Shown here: in pieces, positions 1-9,839 of the stretch
Numbering within the stretch: the first letter of the stretch is position 1
Layout: each line of letters starts with the position of its first letter
NCBI GenBank assembly: GCA_026874595.1
Contig: CM049307.1
Span: 33,522,862-33,586,861, forward strand
DNA from: Sipunculus nudus
Lineage: Eukaryota > Annelida > Sipuncula > Golfingiida > Sipunculidae
Direction: 5' to 3'
Length of the DNA stretch: 64,000 nucleotides
Translations under genes and position numbers: made by a program
Notes under the pieces: generated by a model
The model's input: the letters and a program-made list of their open reading frames with translations, nothing else
Told to the model about the DNA's origin: nothing
Databases searched by the model: none

Positions 1-1094
1 ATTTTTCTTAATTAACTTAGTAATTTTGTAAAATGGCTGAGCATTTGTCTGGGCATCCACATTCATATTTACATATAATGGTTCTTATATATACAGTTGG
101 TTCTTATATATATATATACAGTATATTGAATGATATTCAGACATCCTGCCATTTTAAACTAATATTCTCTAGACCTCTATGCCCTGAAGAGATAATACTA
201 TGACAAGTTAAGCTACATTTTCTGCCCCCTCCAATTTATTTTCTTGGATATGAACCAGGTAGAAGAACTTATTGACACAAGAATATATTTATTGTTCAGA
301 CTCGCAAGTTATGCTTGGCAGTTATGTGTAACACAGTCTGCCATCTGTGACGGGGTGATTACTTACTCTGTGGTTTTGATACAAGACATTTAAATACATA
401 TTAGTCTTGATTTGCACAAGCACCTGCTCAGCAGTAGTGCATGTCATTTCCCATACCATGCACCCATATTTGTCATTTACAGGGCTAAGATTAGTCAAGC
501 ACTGTGTCAGTGCTCAAGTCAGAGAGATCCAATCGTTGGCTGAGCATGATCAGAATACGTCACAAGCAATTAAAACTGATCCTGCACAATCCTCCTTTGC
601 ATGTTCCGACACCCTATATGCAGGGGTCCTGACCCCTGGCCACCATAAACGACCTGTTTCACACAGTGAGGGGCGACCAGCAAATCTGACCCATCTCAAT
701 TAAGCTGCATAAAATGATTTTCATAATTGGATTAGATGACCTCCTTTTGTTGGTTATCTGCCCAAACCCAACACCAGGGGACCTGCCTGCTCCATCTGGA
801 CTTGAGAACTTGTGCTGCCCATGCCTGTTTGACAGCAGAACTTGTTGAATGAATACCAGTAAAGGCAGCCCTTGATAAGGTCTGATGCCTCATTAAACTC
901 CAGATACTGCGGGATCTCTCTGTACGGGAAGAGAGGATGATCAGGAGTTCTCGTTTTAAGGCAGCCATTATGTATATGTGAGATGTACTTGATGTCGGGA
1001 CTTATTGAATGAACAACAGTAAAAGAAACGGAGCTGATAATATCTCATGCCTTGCTGATTACCAGACCAGCACATGTGGTCAACCAGACCATGC
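1..1094. other. Non-coding stretch, nothing recognised
   Basis: No exon, RNA gene or element is evident. The only structure is a short duplicated TA-rich motif at about 80-122, in which GGTTCTTATATATACAGT is repeated with an expanded TA run. Small open frames on either strand (407-703 plus, 732-968 minus) have no recognisable domain and no coding-like context. Confidence 0.6.
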
Positions 1095-1430
1095 TGATGG
1101 TGTAAAGATTAATGCGACTGATCATTACAGCAGATCTTACAGTATACCTGATAATGTAATTACCTGCTTAATGTCTTATGTTAAGATGAATGTAACCAAT
1201 CATTGCAGGAGATCATTACAGTACGCTTGATAATAACATTATTTGGTCATCTCTTATGTTAAGATGAATGTGATGAATCATTATGAGAGATATTACTGTG
1301 TACCTGATAATATAATTACCAGCTTAATATCTTATGTGAAGATGAATGTGACTGATCTTTATGAGATATTATACAGTATACCTGATAATAGTATTACTTG
1401 TTTAATATCTTATGTAAGAAACAATACAGC
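1095..1430 (+). repeat. 78-bp minisatellite, about 4 copies
   Basis: The motif AAGATGAATGT and its flanks recur with starts at 1105, 1183, 1261 and 1339, exactly 78 bp apart, with a decayed fifth copy near 1416. Each unit also holds a variant of ACCTGATAATATAATTAC followed by CTTAATATCTTATG. Because 78 is divisible by three, the array stays open in one frame over long runs and produces two spurious reading frames (1009-1230 and 1243-1530). Confidence 0.9.
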
Positions 1431-2269
1431 AAATAAAATGCAACAGAAAGATCAATGTCCATATCTGCATGTGTGTGATGTTATGTATTGGACAGTAACT
1501 AGGCAAATGTTTACATTTAGTTTTTTCTAACATAATTTATTCATGACTGACACAATAATTGTGTTTTCTTTCGGAGGGATACATGTTTTTTATTTTACTT
1601 ATACAGAATTTTCAGCAGAATTCTAGAATTTTCTAGAAAGTGTATGTGATGGTGAAGTTTGACAGTTACTGAAAAGTAAATGGTGCAGAGTTAACAATGT
1701 ACTGCAACTAGAGAGTTAATAGGGTTGAGAAATCTGGGAAAATTATTGAATCCATTATTATTTATAAGGCGTGAGAAAAGTAAATGAAATTTAGTATTAA
1801 CTTATTCAAATATTGCCACAGCTGATACCAGGGATATGTGGATAAAAACATCCCAAGAGGTTTCATTTAATAATAGGCATGGTATATGAAGCAAGACTTT
1901 ACAAACAATATTTGACAATGCATTCAATAATTATATTGAAACACATTTTTATGCCCTTCCCACTGAATCCTACAGATTTCTAATTTAACTAGAGTGCAAC
2001 AACAGTACACATGGACCTTTCACATCAGTTCTCTTGAACATTAATATTTGTCAGCTTTATAGTTCCAGGTCAACCTGGTGAAGGAACAGTCATATGTCAT
2101 ATCACATGATTTGTATGTCATATCATGTGACTGGTCATAAATGAAAATGAGGTGGTATGAAGAATACCCCATTTTTCTTTTCACTTGTTTGACCTATCCA
2201 TTGATGTGACAAAAGCTTCCATGTTAGAATCCCCATGACCTTGGTTATCCTCCTCAATTATTATTTTTA
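1431..2269. other. Non-coding AT-rich stretch, nothing recognised
   Basis: No exon-like segment with paired splice signals and no repeat was recognised here. A local near-duplicate CATATCACATGAT / CATATCATGTGAC occurs around 2096-2130. Confidence 0.5.
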
Positions 2270-2545
2270 TTACATACTAAAGAAACTTGTTTATACCTAC
2301 TTTGATGGAATTTAGTGAAACAAAAACTGTTTGGTTAATGATTGTAAAAACCCTGAGGATAGTAATATTTTCACCTGCTTGTCCATCTTTCTGTAGACAA
2401 GATATTTCAAAAGTCCTATCATGGGCAAAGGAAGAAATGATGATATAATGTTGCTGATCCACATGTAGATCTAAGGGATTGTATTGCAGGATTTCTATGG
2501 AACCAAACACTAGACCTTTGGCAAATATACAGGACACAATCCTCC
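2270..2545 (+). repeat. Degenerate fragment of a dispersed repeat
   Basis: The segment reads like a worn copy of a dispersed animal repeat whose typical text contains CTGTAGACAAGATATYTCAAAA, then a run resembling GGNCAAGGAAGAAATGAT, then GATCCACATGTAGATCT. I know this type from marine invertebrate and fish sequence, from memory only. The minus-strand open frame across it (2277-2558, 93 aa) has no recognisable domain and is probably fortuitous. Confidence 0.4.
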
Positions 2546-3461
2546 TACGCCTCCCCATTTTCAGTGGTGGTGTTGTTAAATCACTGAAAACCTCAATATC
2601 AGTAATACAAATGGTTGGATGATATTCAAGTACATATTTGTTAAAATTACATTAAAAGATGAGCTCTTCTTTCATGTCCAGACAAGTTTCTTGGTACCTT
2701 TGCCAAAAGCTGTGTTAATCTGTTTAAATCCAGAATTCAGTTTCATAAATGTCACATAAATACCATTGAGCCACCTATTTCAGACATCACGTGTGTCATT
2801 CCCTTACAGTCTTGAACCATTCTTATACCAACCAACCCAGTTCTATTTTTGGATATCTGTTTTGATTAAGATCTCTTATTAAACATCTGTTCAGAGAGTC
2901 ATGTTTTCAATTATATTTGTCTGCTGGTCTTTTTAAATGACGGGTATATAAAACCCACATTAACAAAATTACAGGATTTATTCATTCTGAGTGGAGAGAT
3001 GTACCATATCTGTGATTAGTATGTAATTTCAAGTATTGGTTTTAAAAATCAATAGTTTATTTAATTTTTTAACACATATTTAAACTTGAATAGCCCCCCA
3101 AGTACTTGTGGATTCTGAGTGGCCAGGACATCTTAATAAGTCTCCTCTTGTCTAGACTTACAGATCAATTTTATAGATTCAACTTTCTGGCAGCCACCAC
3201 AGCCTTGAGTTCGTCTTTGCTTTTCATCTACAAAAACTCATTTATATTAAGAACTGGTGCAGCACTGTGTAAGCTGTTTGGATAGCAGACCCCCTGTAGT
3301 GGCCACTGTCACAGTCACTGTTCACATATTCTTCAAAGCTTCACTTAAATCTTCATTCGTTACCTTAACCCACATTGAATGAAAGATTCCTCCATTGCCT
3401 ATTTCATATATCCTTGAATTTTTTTTTCTGGAAAATTGCAAAATCCACATACAGTAACATC
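2546..3461. other. Non-coding stretch, nothing recognised
   Basis: No coding exon, tRNA-like promoter or tandem structure was seen between the repeat fragment and the transposon target site. Confidence 0.5.
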
Positions 3462-3664
3462 AATTTTATAAGTGGTGGGCCGATCGAGTTTTTTCGAAAG
3501 TCAGTCGATTTGCTGCCACTTTCAAGCGCTCGATTACCAAAGGCAACTATAGATTACATCATACTCATGATTGTTTTTTTTTTCAGAATGTTATAGATTA
3601 AAATTATTCTTCCATATTTTACAACATTCCGCGCTTCATATAATAAGTCTATATTCCAAATTAA

Positions 3665-3937
3665 TCTCCGTATCTAACTGAGTATGACACGGTAGATGAG
3701 AGAACGGATGACTTTTTAAACCTCTGTGAGCTGGCAGGGAGCTGCAGAATTAACGGAGAGTATTCTAACGAGATGTTCATTGCAAAATATGGGCAATATG
3801 GCGTTAAAATGCTCAATAATTCTCCAGGTCTATGCCAATTTTGCGAGATTCTTTTAGAAATAATCTCTTCAACTGATGCCAGGTGCCGCTGCCGCATAAG
3901 TAATTATATATGTTTAGCTTTCAATTACTTTTTTTAA
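3665..3937 (+). other. Open, coding-like segment inside the hAT element
   Basis: A 90-codon frame without stops runs from 3665 to a TAA at 3935-3937 and has no methionine near its beginning. Its composition (acidic and cysteine-containing, for example DERTDDFLNLCELAG) and its GC- and CpG-bearing codons look more like coding DNA than the surrounding AT-rich sequence. The opposite strand is also open over 3661-3897, so strand and reality are uncertain. It could be a captured host exon, a transposase relic or chance. I recognise no domain. Confidence 0.3.
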
Positions 3938-4020
3938 ATTTTTACCAACAATTATTTAGGTTTGTAATTTTCCTGGCGGCCCTGTGAAACCAGTATGCAT
4001 GTTGGCAGTCGTCATAATTG

Positions 4021-4143
4021 TTATAAAATGAAAGTCCTTGCTGGTGTTGAAGTTAAAATGATTCGCGGGAGTACCGGTATTCATGAGGGCCAGCAAGTAG
4101 ATGTCCTGGACTGTGGTTTAATTCTTGATTGTTATAATTAATA
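4021..4143 (+). other. Small open frame inside the hAT element
   Basis: An ATG at 4028 begins about 37 codons reading MKVLAGVEVKMIRGSTG and ending at a TAA before 4143. The codons include CGC, GGG and ACC in an otherwise AT-rich context. It may be part of the same captured or decayed coding material as 3665-3937. No domain is recognised. Confidence 0.2.
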
Positions 4144-4386
4144 AAATGAAATTTGAATAGCATAGCTTAGTAATAATAGGTAAAAATATTCCTATTATAA
4201 AAAAAAAGGAAAAGACTTCTTTTCATAAGGAAAAATTACTAAGACATACGGGCTGGGTTAAGTTTCAAAGATAATTGCATATTTCTTTAAATTTGTCTGA
4301 ACCGATTAATAATCGATCATCGATCGGTTTGCCCAAACCAATGATGGATTATGAAAAAGGAACCGACTCCCACCACTAAATTTTAT

Positions 4387-5029
4387 TATGCAAAACACCA
4401 GTTATAACCCTTCCCCATACCCAAAAAATTATTTGATTTCGGTAGAGTTAACCAATTTTGAGCTGCTAAGTCATTCTTTCAAGAAAATAAAACAATATTT
4501 CAATCAAATTTCCTTTATTATGAAGTGCTATTAACTGTTTAGCAAAACGGTTTCTTAATCATCATGTTATCCCCCTGATCTAATGAAAATTTATCAAAAA
4601 CAGTTAAAAAAAATTACTCACCTGCACTGATTTATGAAAAAAAGTGCCAGGGAAACCAACTGAGAAACCGATCCCTTCTTTGGCATTATTTGAAAGTACT
4701 TTAGGGATAATTAACAGATATATGTCATTTCAATTTAATACTCATGCAGATAGTCTCCTGCATGATTAAAGAACAGACACTGTCACTGTAAAGTATATCA
4801 AAAGTGACTTTTTTGTTGGAAACATTTTTCCTCTTTGTAATGCAATACCTTTTACACCATTATCATTACAACAAATTTATCATTACCATTTATCAATTTT
4901 TGTGTATACTAATCTTTGATTGCATTATGATAACCTTTATTCAAATAAAATTTTCATCAATGAACGCACCCAGGCCATTAGTTACTCTGGCTAGCACCTG
5001 TATGTATCTGAATCCAGGATTATTTCTTC
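4387..5029. other. AT-rich stretch, nothing recognised
   Basis: No exon or repeat recognised. The open frame beginning at 4804 is composed of hydrophobic AT-codon residues and runs into the repeat at 5030, so it is judged fortuitous. Confidence 0.5.
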
Positions 5030-5160
5030 CTCCAAGGCGGTTATGTTTATACCAATGTCTGTTTGTTGGTTTGTGTTGGTTGTTACCAGAGTGATGCAAG
5101 AACTGCAGAACTGATTTCTGCAAAAATTTGTTCACAGGAAGGATGAACCCATTACTTTTT
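5030..5160 (+). repeat. Fragment of a dispersed repeat (GGTTATGTTT type)
   Basis: The text runs CTCCAAGGCGGTTATGTTT, then a GTTTGTTGGTTTG block, a variant of GCAAGAACTGCAGAACTGAT, then AAGGATGAACCC. It parallels 50855-51010, which has CCAAAGAGATTATGTTTTCA, TTGTTTGTTGG and AAAAACTACTGAACTGAT. Two independently decayed copies of the same ordered blocks support a dispersed repeat. The type is widespread in marine invertebrates (recalled knowledge). Confidence 0.55.
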
Positions 5161-5967
5161 TATCCTCTCCCAGATATCAGGTCAGATCCATAAGGATTGT
5201 TTTGCCTTGGTTGAGGTATGCACTCTGCTGAGTGCTCTCTTGATTTCCCTGTATTTGTACACACCAAGCAGCACTGACTGCCTGACTGAAGCCCCCTACC
5301 CCCCCCCCCCCCCCCCCAACCCCTGTTGAACTGCTCTAGGCTGGTGGAATTTTGATAGAGCCGATAGGTATGATGCCACACAGGCCAAGCAGGGATACGG
5401 GATAGACTGCCACCATTGTCTGCACCGGACAACCAAAGAAGAGAGAGACATAGAAGGAAAGAGACACCACAGCACTGACACCCTCACAAAGTTTCCCAGC
5501 AGCACAAGTGCAGAACCTTTTGGAATTCTTGCTATACCCTGATGGGACTGAGCACAAGTCCAGTAGAGCACAGTGTTGTTGAGGTGATGTTATGCAGGTT
5601 GCTCAGGATGTAGATGAGCAGATGACAGGTGATGTCTGCCGTGATACCAGCAAAGGACTGAACAAGGTGGCTGCTACATAATGACTCAACTCCTGTGTAC
5701 AGTCACTCCGTATGTGTTGACTGGCCATTTGTTTCATCTCTTCATCACTCAGGGCATCTACTGGCACGGTGTTACCGTTCTCTTCACCTTTGTTTTTGTT
5801 TTGAATCCATTTAGTTATTGCTCGGTTTGTAATAAAATATAATGTGCCCTCTTTGTTATCAGTACTTCAGCATGTTTGTAATACCAGATTCCACACAAAA
5901 CAAATGTCCCATGCAGTGAAATATAAAACTGATGGTGATATTAACATCTTGAAATGTATACTGTAAA
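5161..5967. other. Non-coding stretch with a C19 homopolymer
   Basis: An uninterrupted run of 19 C lies at 5299-5317. Overlapping minus-strand open frames around 5160-5571 arise from the poly-G read on that strand and have no support as genes. Nothing else recognised. Confidence 0.6.
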
Positions 5968-5970
5968 GAC

Positions 5971-6662
5971 AGAACTAGGTGGCTATATAATATAGTTATA
6001 TGTAAGAACTAGGTGGCTACAGTGTAATATACTGTGAAAGTGGTTTTGTTAGCAGGGTTTTAATTTTCAAGCTTTTAGCAGGAGCTAGATTTGCGCTAAA
6101 TTATGAACACACATTATTTTCATACAACCTAGACAACATTACACCCCCCCCCCCCCACCTTGCCTATGATATATATGAAGGAGAGCCAGCCACAATTGTT
6201 GTCAGCTCTGTCTGTTGTTCACACATGGGGGACTGTTTCTATGTAATAATTACAGTTGTTGTTGTTTAGCCTTTCTACAACTGACTAACATGTCGAACAA
6301 CATGGTTGGATGCAGTACCATTGCATCATCAAACGTGATTAGTCCCGGTTAATTACGTATTGTTGACACCTTGCAGTTACAGTATACTAAGTCAGCGGTT
6401 GCATATATGCGGTCAACCAGAGCTTGTTAGGTGGTAATTAAGTTGCGCTACAAACCTTTCTTTTATATAATCATTTAAATATTGTTAATAATTTTATTCA
6501 AAATAAATTACCTATACATAGTGATTTGCGAGAAAATTCAAACTGTGTTGATGCTGTAAAATGAAAAAAGCACAAGAATTCAGACACGCCAAATTAACCA
6601 TTTCCACAGTATATGAACTAGGTGGCTACATGTAATACATGTGTGTAAGAACTAGCTAGCTA
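5971..6662 (+). repeat. 34-35 bp minisatellite split by an insertion
   Basis: The motif AGAACTAGGTGGCTAC occurs at 5971 and 6005 (34 bp apart), then at 6613 and 6648 (35 bp apart; the last copy is altered to AGCTAGCTAC). The interval between the second and third copies is occupied by an inverted-repeat element (6032-6609). The array therefore predates the insertion. Confidence 0.75.
6032..6609. mobile_element. Inverted-terminal-repeat element (MITE-like), TA target site
   Basis: The left end reads CTGTGAAAGTGGTTTTGTTA and the reverse complement of the right end reads CTGTGGAAATGGTTAATTTG, about 16 matches over the first 22 bases. TA dinucleotides flank both ends (6030-6031 and 6610-6611), and the element interrupts a minisatellite unit. 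It is 578 bp long, with no coding capacity and a C14 run at 6143-6156. TA duplication and short size fit a MITE of the Tc1/mariner or a similar TA-targeting superfamily; the superfamily is not determined. Confidence 0.65.
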
Positions 6663-8287
6663 CAATGTAATGTGTAATGAGTATCTTATTATGGCCTTTT
6701 CAAAACACAGTTGACTAAAGTATAAAGCTTGACTTGGATAAACCTATAACCTCCTCTGGATACACATTAGTTGAAAAAATATTGATATACCTGGTGTGAA
6801 GCAATATTTGTTTAACTGTATGCAAGTATTGTTGGTTTTTTATGACACAGTGCACACTCCTTGTCCAAAAAAATGTTTTCCACAATCTTTCATGTGCATA
6901 AAGGGCTCGCTTTTTTTTTTTATAAAAGCCAGTCCAAGGAACATTTCAACCACAACCATTGAAAGAACATCTAAGTTCCTCATTGACATTTTAAATCTTT
7001 ATCAGTTGCAACTTGTTTATAATTAATAGAACATATTACAACCAGATGTGAGCATGTTGTAGGCTTATAAAGAGTATTATAAAATTTAGTATGAAAGAGG
7101 TTTTTATGTCCTTAAAGTTCTCCAAGAAAACTGTTTATAAAGCTTGTGTTCCCTGAGGTATAAAGAACATATAATTCCCATTTGTAAACATATGCCAGTA
7201 CATTGATGAGGGAATAGTATCATTTAAGTTCAGATATTCAGTGACAAAAGTTCATATGGAGTATATGTACCTTTACAATTTACCAGACAATTTACATTAA
7301 AATATCAGGTATCCTTTCAGTACAGACAAATGCTTGCCCCACATAGAGCTGACTTTAAAGCCACGTTTCAAATTTTACAATTACCTAATAAATTTCCCAT
7401 GCAAACCAGGGCTGTTTTATATTTTTTCTTCATTTACTTAATGTATTATATATTCTTGTTTTGTTTTTTTTTTTCCTTAGGGGAGCACATTTTTTTGTCT
7501 TTGTTACAAGAAGAATAATGCTGACTGTTAGTATATATTTTTTAAGCTCCATATAGAGATTAAATGGCCAGTACTATAAAATGCTCAACCCTAGAAACCT
7601 GCCTTGATATGAACAGTTATTTATATTGATTTGTTTCAAACAAAAATGTAAACCCTAGCTTCCAGTTGATTCAGATTCTGCTTTTATTATAGAGGTTCTA
7701 TAACAAATTGTTTATTTGTAGATATTCAGTGTAGCTTTACTGAACAACAGCACCTTGAAGAAAATTAAGTTTATTTAATTTCAAGTCCAAGGAATGATGA
7801 GGACATTCTTGTATAGTCTTTCTGCTATGATTTGTGGGTGATTCCCCACACTCATATGAAATCCAGAAGGCTCATGTAATAACATTATCATCCATTGTTA
7901 CATTGATAATGTTCTCAACTTCTCATTCAGTAAGCAATACTAGCTGTGGGCGGCCTTTATAAAAATGTCTGTCTTGTTCATCATGATGACTGTCTTTCAG
8001 AACCGTTTCTTATGTTCGTTCAGATGTCTACGATTTCATCATGATGACATCACAGCTGTTTCATGTCATAGAAAGATGCTTATCCTCCAAACATGATATG
8101 TTCTTATTGATGAAAATCTGCTATGTTCAGCTTCTAGATTGATGTCTTGAAAGAATTGCTATTTCATGTTGAAGGTAAATGTTGGCTTGATAGTCTGACA
8201 TCCAGGACAATGTCAGTCTCATCTGACTTACACTTAACCTTCCTGATCTGCAATTCAATGCATGGATTCTTTGATGCATTGTTACAC
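6663..8287. other. AT-rich stretch, nothing recognised
   Basis: No paired splice signals with a sustained open frame, no tRNA-like boxes and no tandem repeats were recognised. Open frames at 6796, 7330 and 8147 are short and lack any family resemblance. Confidence 0.5.
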
Positions 8288-8349
8288 CCCTACAAAACAA
8301 CAACCTTGATCACAAGTCAAGCACTCTAACCATTGCATCGCAAAATGCT
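8288..8349 (-). mobile_element. tRNA-derived SINE head fragment (Thr-like)
   Basis: The minus strand reads GCAATGGTTAGAGTGCTTGA followed by CTTGTGATCAAG. This resembles the D-arm/A-box and a complete anticodon arm (stem CTTGA/TCAAG, loop CTTGTGA, anticodon TGT). The T-arm has decayed and no intact acceptor stem is seen, so this is a pseudogene or SINE remnant rather than a functional tRNA. Confidence 0.4.
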
Positions 8350-9790
8350 CACGCTCCATGCTCACTTACAGAATCTGTATAAATTTGATGGTGGTGGCAC
8401 TCAACTTGTTATGCAACTCCTTTGTGGCCACACCTAGGGAAACAACTGTTTTCTGTCTTGAAGTGTCTTGAATTATGCCAAGTGTGTCCTAAGTGGGGTA
8501 ATTTTCCATGTTTCCTCATAAATCCTGAGAAATTTGAAACTGATTTAATAAAGGGCTGTACTGCAGCAGCATCTATCAGAAGCTACAACAGTGTTTCCAC
8601 TGGTCACACAGGTACAAACTTGTCCCTTGGTTAATGCAGGAACCAGTAATATGCTAGAAGACTTAATAATCATTACATTTACCTCCATACATTGAATTAG
8701 TCTATAAGCATCATTAAAACCTCTGCATTTTGGTTGATTACAGTAATTAGTGCCAGTAGTATCAGGATGTATTATTTTCTGTGAGTTATTTAAGTAGTTT
8801 ATGCATTAACTGAGGTTTTGTACTCAGCAGCTGTATACCACAGGATTGTTTTTAGTATCTTTTCCCATAGCACGCATGCAAAATTGTGTGGATTGAACAT
8901 GTCAGTTACAACAATGTTTTAATGTTATTAAGATCAATGTCTCCATAATTATTGGTTTGTTATCTTGGATTGGTGGGGTTTATTGGGTACTTGGTACTTG
9001 TACTTTACATTGTCACATAAAAAGGAATATTGATATAAAAAAATCTTGAATGTCAACCCATACATAATACATATTTCCTTTAATTTACAGCTCCTCACTC
9101 TTTCTTTTCCCCATAAAAACTAGTAAACCAGTGCCAGTGAATACTTGCAATACATAGCCCTGCAGTGATCAAATTAACCAGTGACAAGTTCTCAGTTCCT
9201 TAATGAGCCCATTTTGATCCAGATGTCAACATCCACCATGGGATGCCCAGTTCCTAAATGAAATTTAATTAGATACAGTTGTCCGTACTTAACTGGGCTT
9301 TGCTGGTTAATTATAGTGCATTTGACTGGTGCTGGTGGTCCAGCACTGCATGATGCCCTGCTTATCAAGCAAAAAGCCTATGTCTATCAGTTGACAGCTC
9401 TACAGGGACCATAGCAGGAATCATTTACAACAGTCATTAACTGGATGCCTAATTAGGGGACCCTTTGCTGGTGTGTCCTGGATGTGCTTTACTTACAGCA
9501 GCAATGGAACTGCTGGCAGTCAATGGACTGCTGGCAGGATGGTCTTTTCTTTCTGGTTTTAAATGTTGTTAATGCCCTTAGCAATTATTCATATCCCAGG
9601 ATTAATTTAGTTTCACAAATAATTTGATTTTGAAAGCCACAAGAGAATTCTTTAATCTAACATAATATAGCATAGTAAAAGTAACATTATATTTCATTAT
9701 TTTTAAGTTTTTGTTTTTTAGGATATCATCTTCAATATCTTTTATTCATTTAACTTGGTAAGTTTGTCACTCTTCTTGACATTTGGTAAA

Positions 9791-9792
<2 letters not shown>
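8350..9792. other. Non-coding stretch, nothing recognised
   Basis: No exon, repeat or RNA gene recognised. The open frame at 8422-8634 has no recognisable domain. Confidence 0.5.

Positions 9793-9836
<44 letters not shown>
9793..9836. repeat. (AT)n microsatellite
   Basis: A perfect AT dinucleotide run of about 44 bp. Confidence 0.97.

Positions 9837-9839
<3 letters not shown>

Larger units (their letters stand above)
3470..4378. mobile_element. Non-autonomous hAT-like DNA transposon
   Basis: The left end begins AAGTGGTGGGCCGATCG; the reverse complement of the right end begins TAGTGGTGGGAGTCGG. The ends are flanked by an identical 8-bp direct repeat AATTTTAT (3462-3469 and 4379-4386). An 8-bp target duplication with terminal (N)AGTGGTGG-type repeats is characteristic of the hAT superfamily. 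The 909-bp interior is far too short for a hAT transposase and shows no transposase motif, so it must be mobilised in trans if at all. CGATCG/ATCGAT-rich subterminal sequence lies inside both ends. The exact, unmutated target duplication suggests a fairly recent insertion. Confidence 0.8.

Noticed and set aside
1009..1530. Two open frames of 73 and 95 codons
   Set aside because: They are translations of the 78-bp minisatellite and its flanks.
2277..2558. A 93-codon minus-strand open frame that at first looked protein-like
   Set aside because: The DNA matches the block order of a dispersed non-coding repeat, and no domain was recognised.
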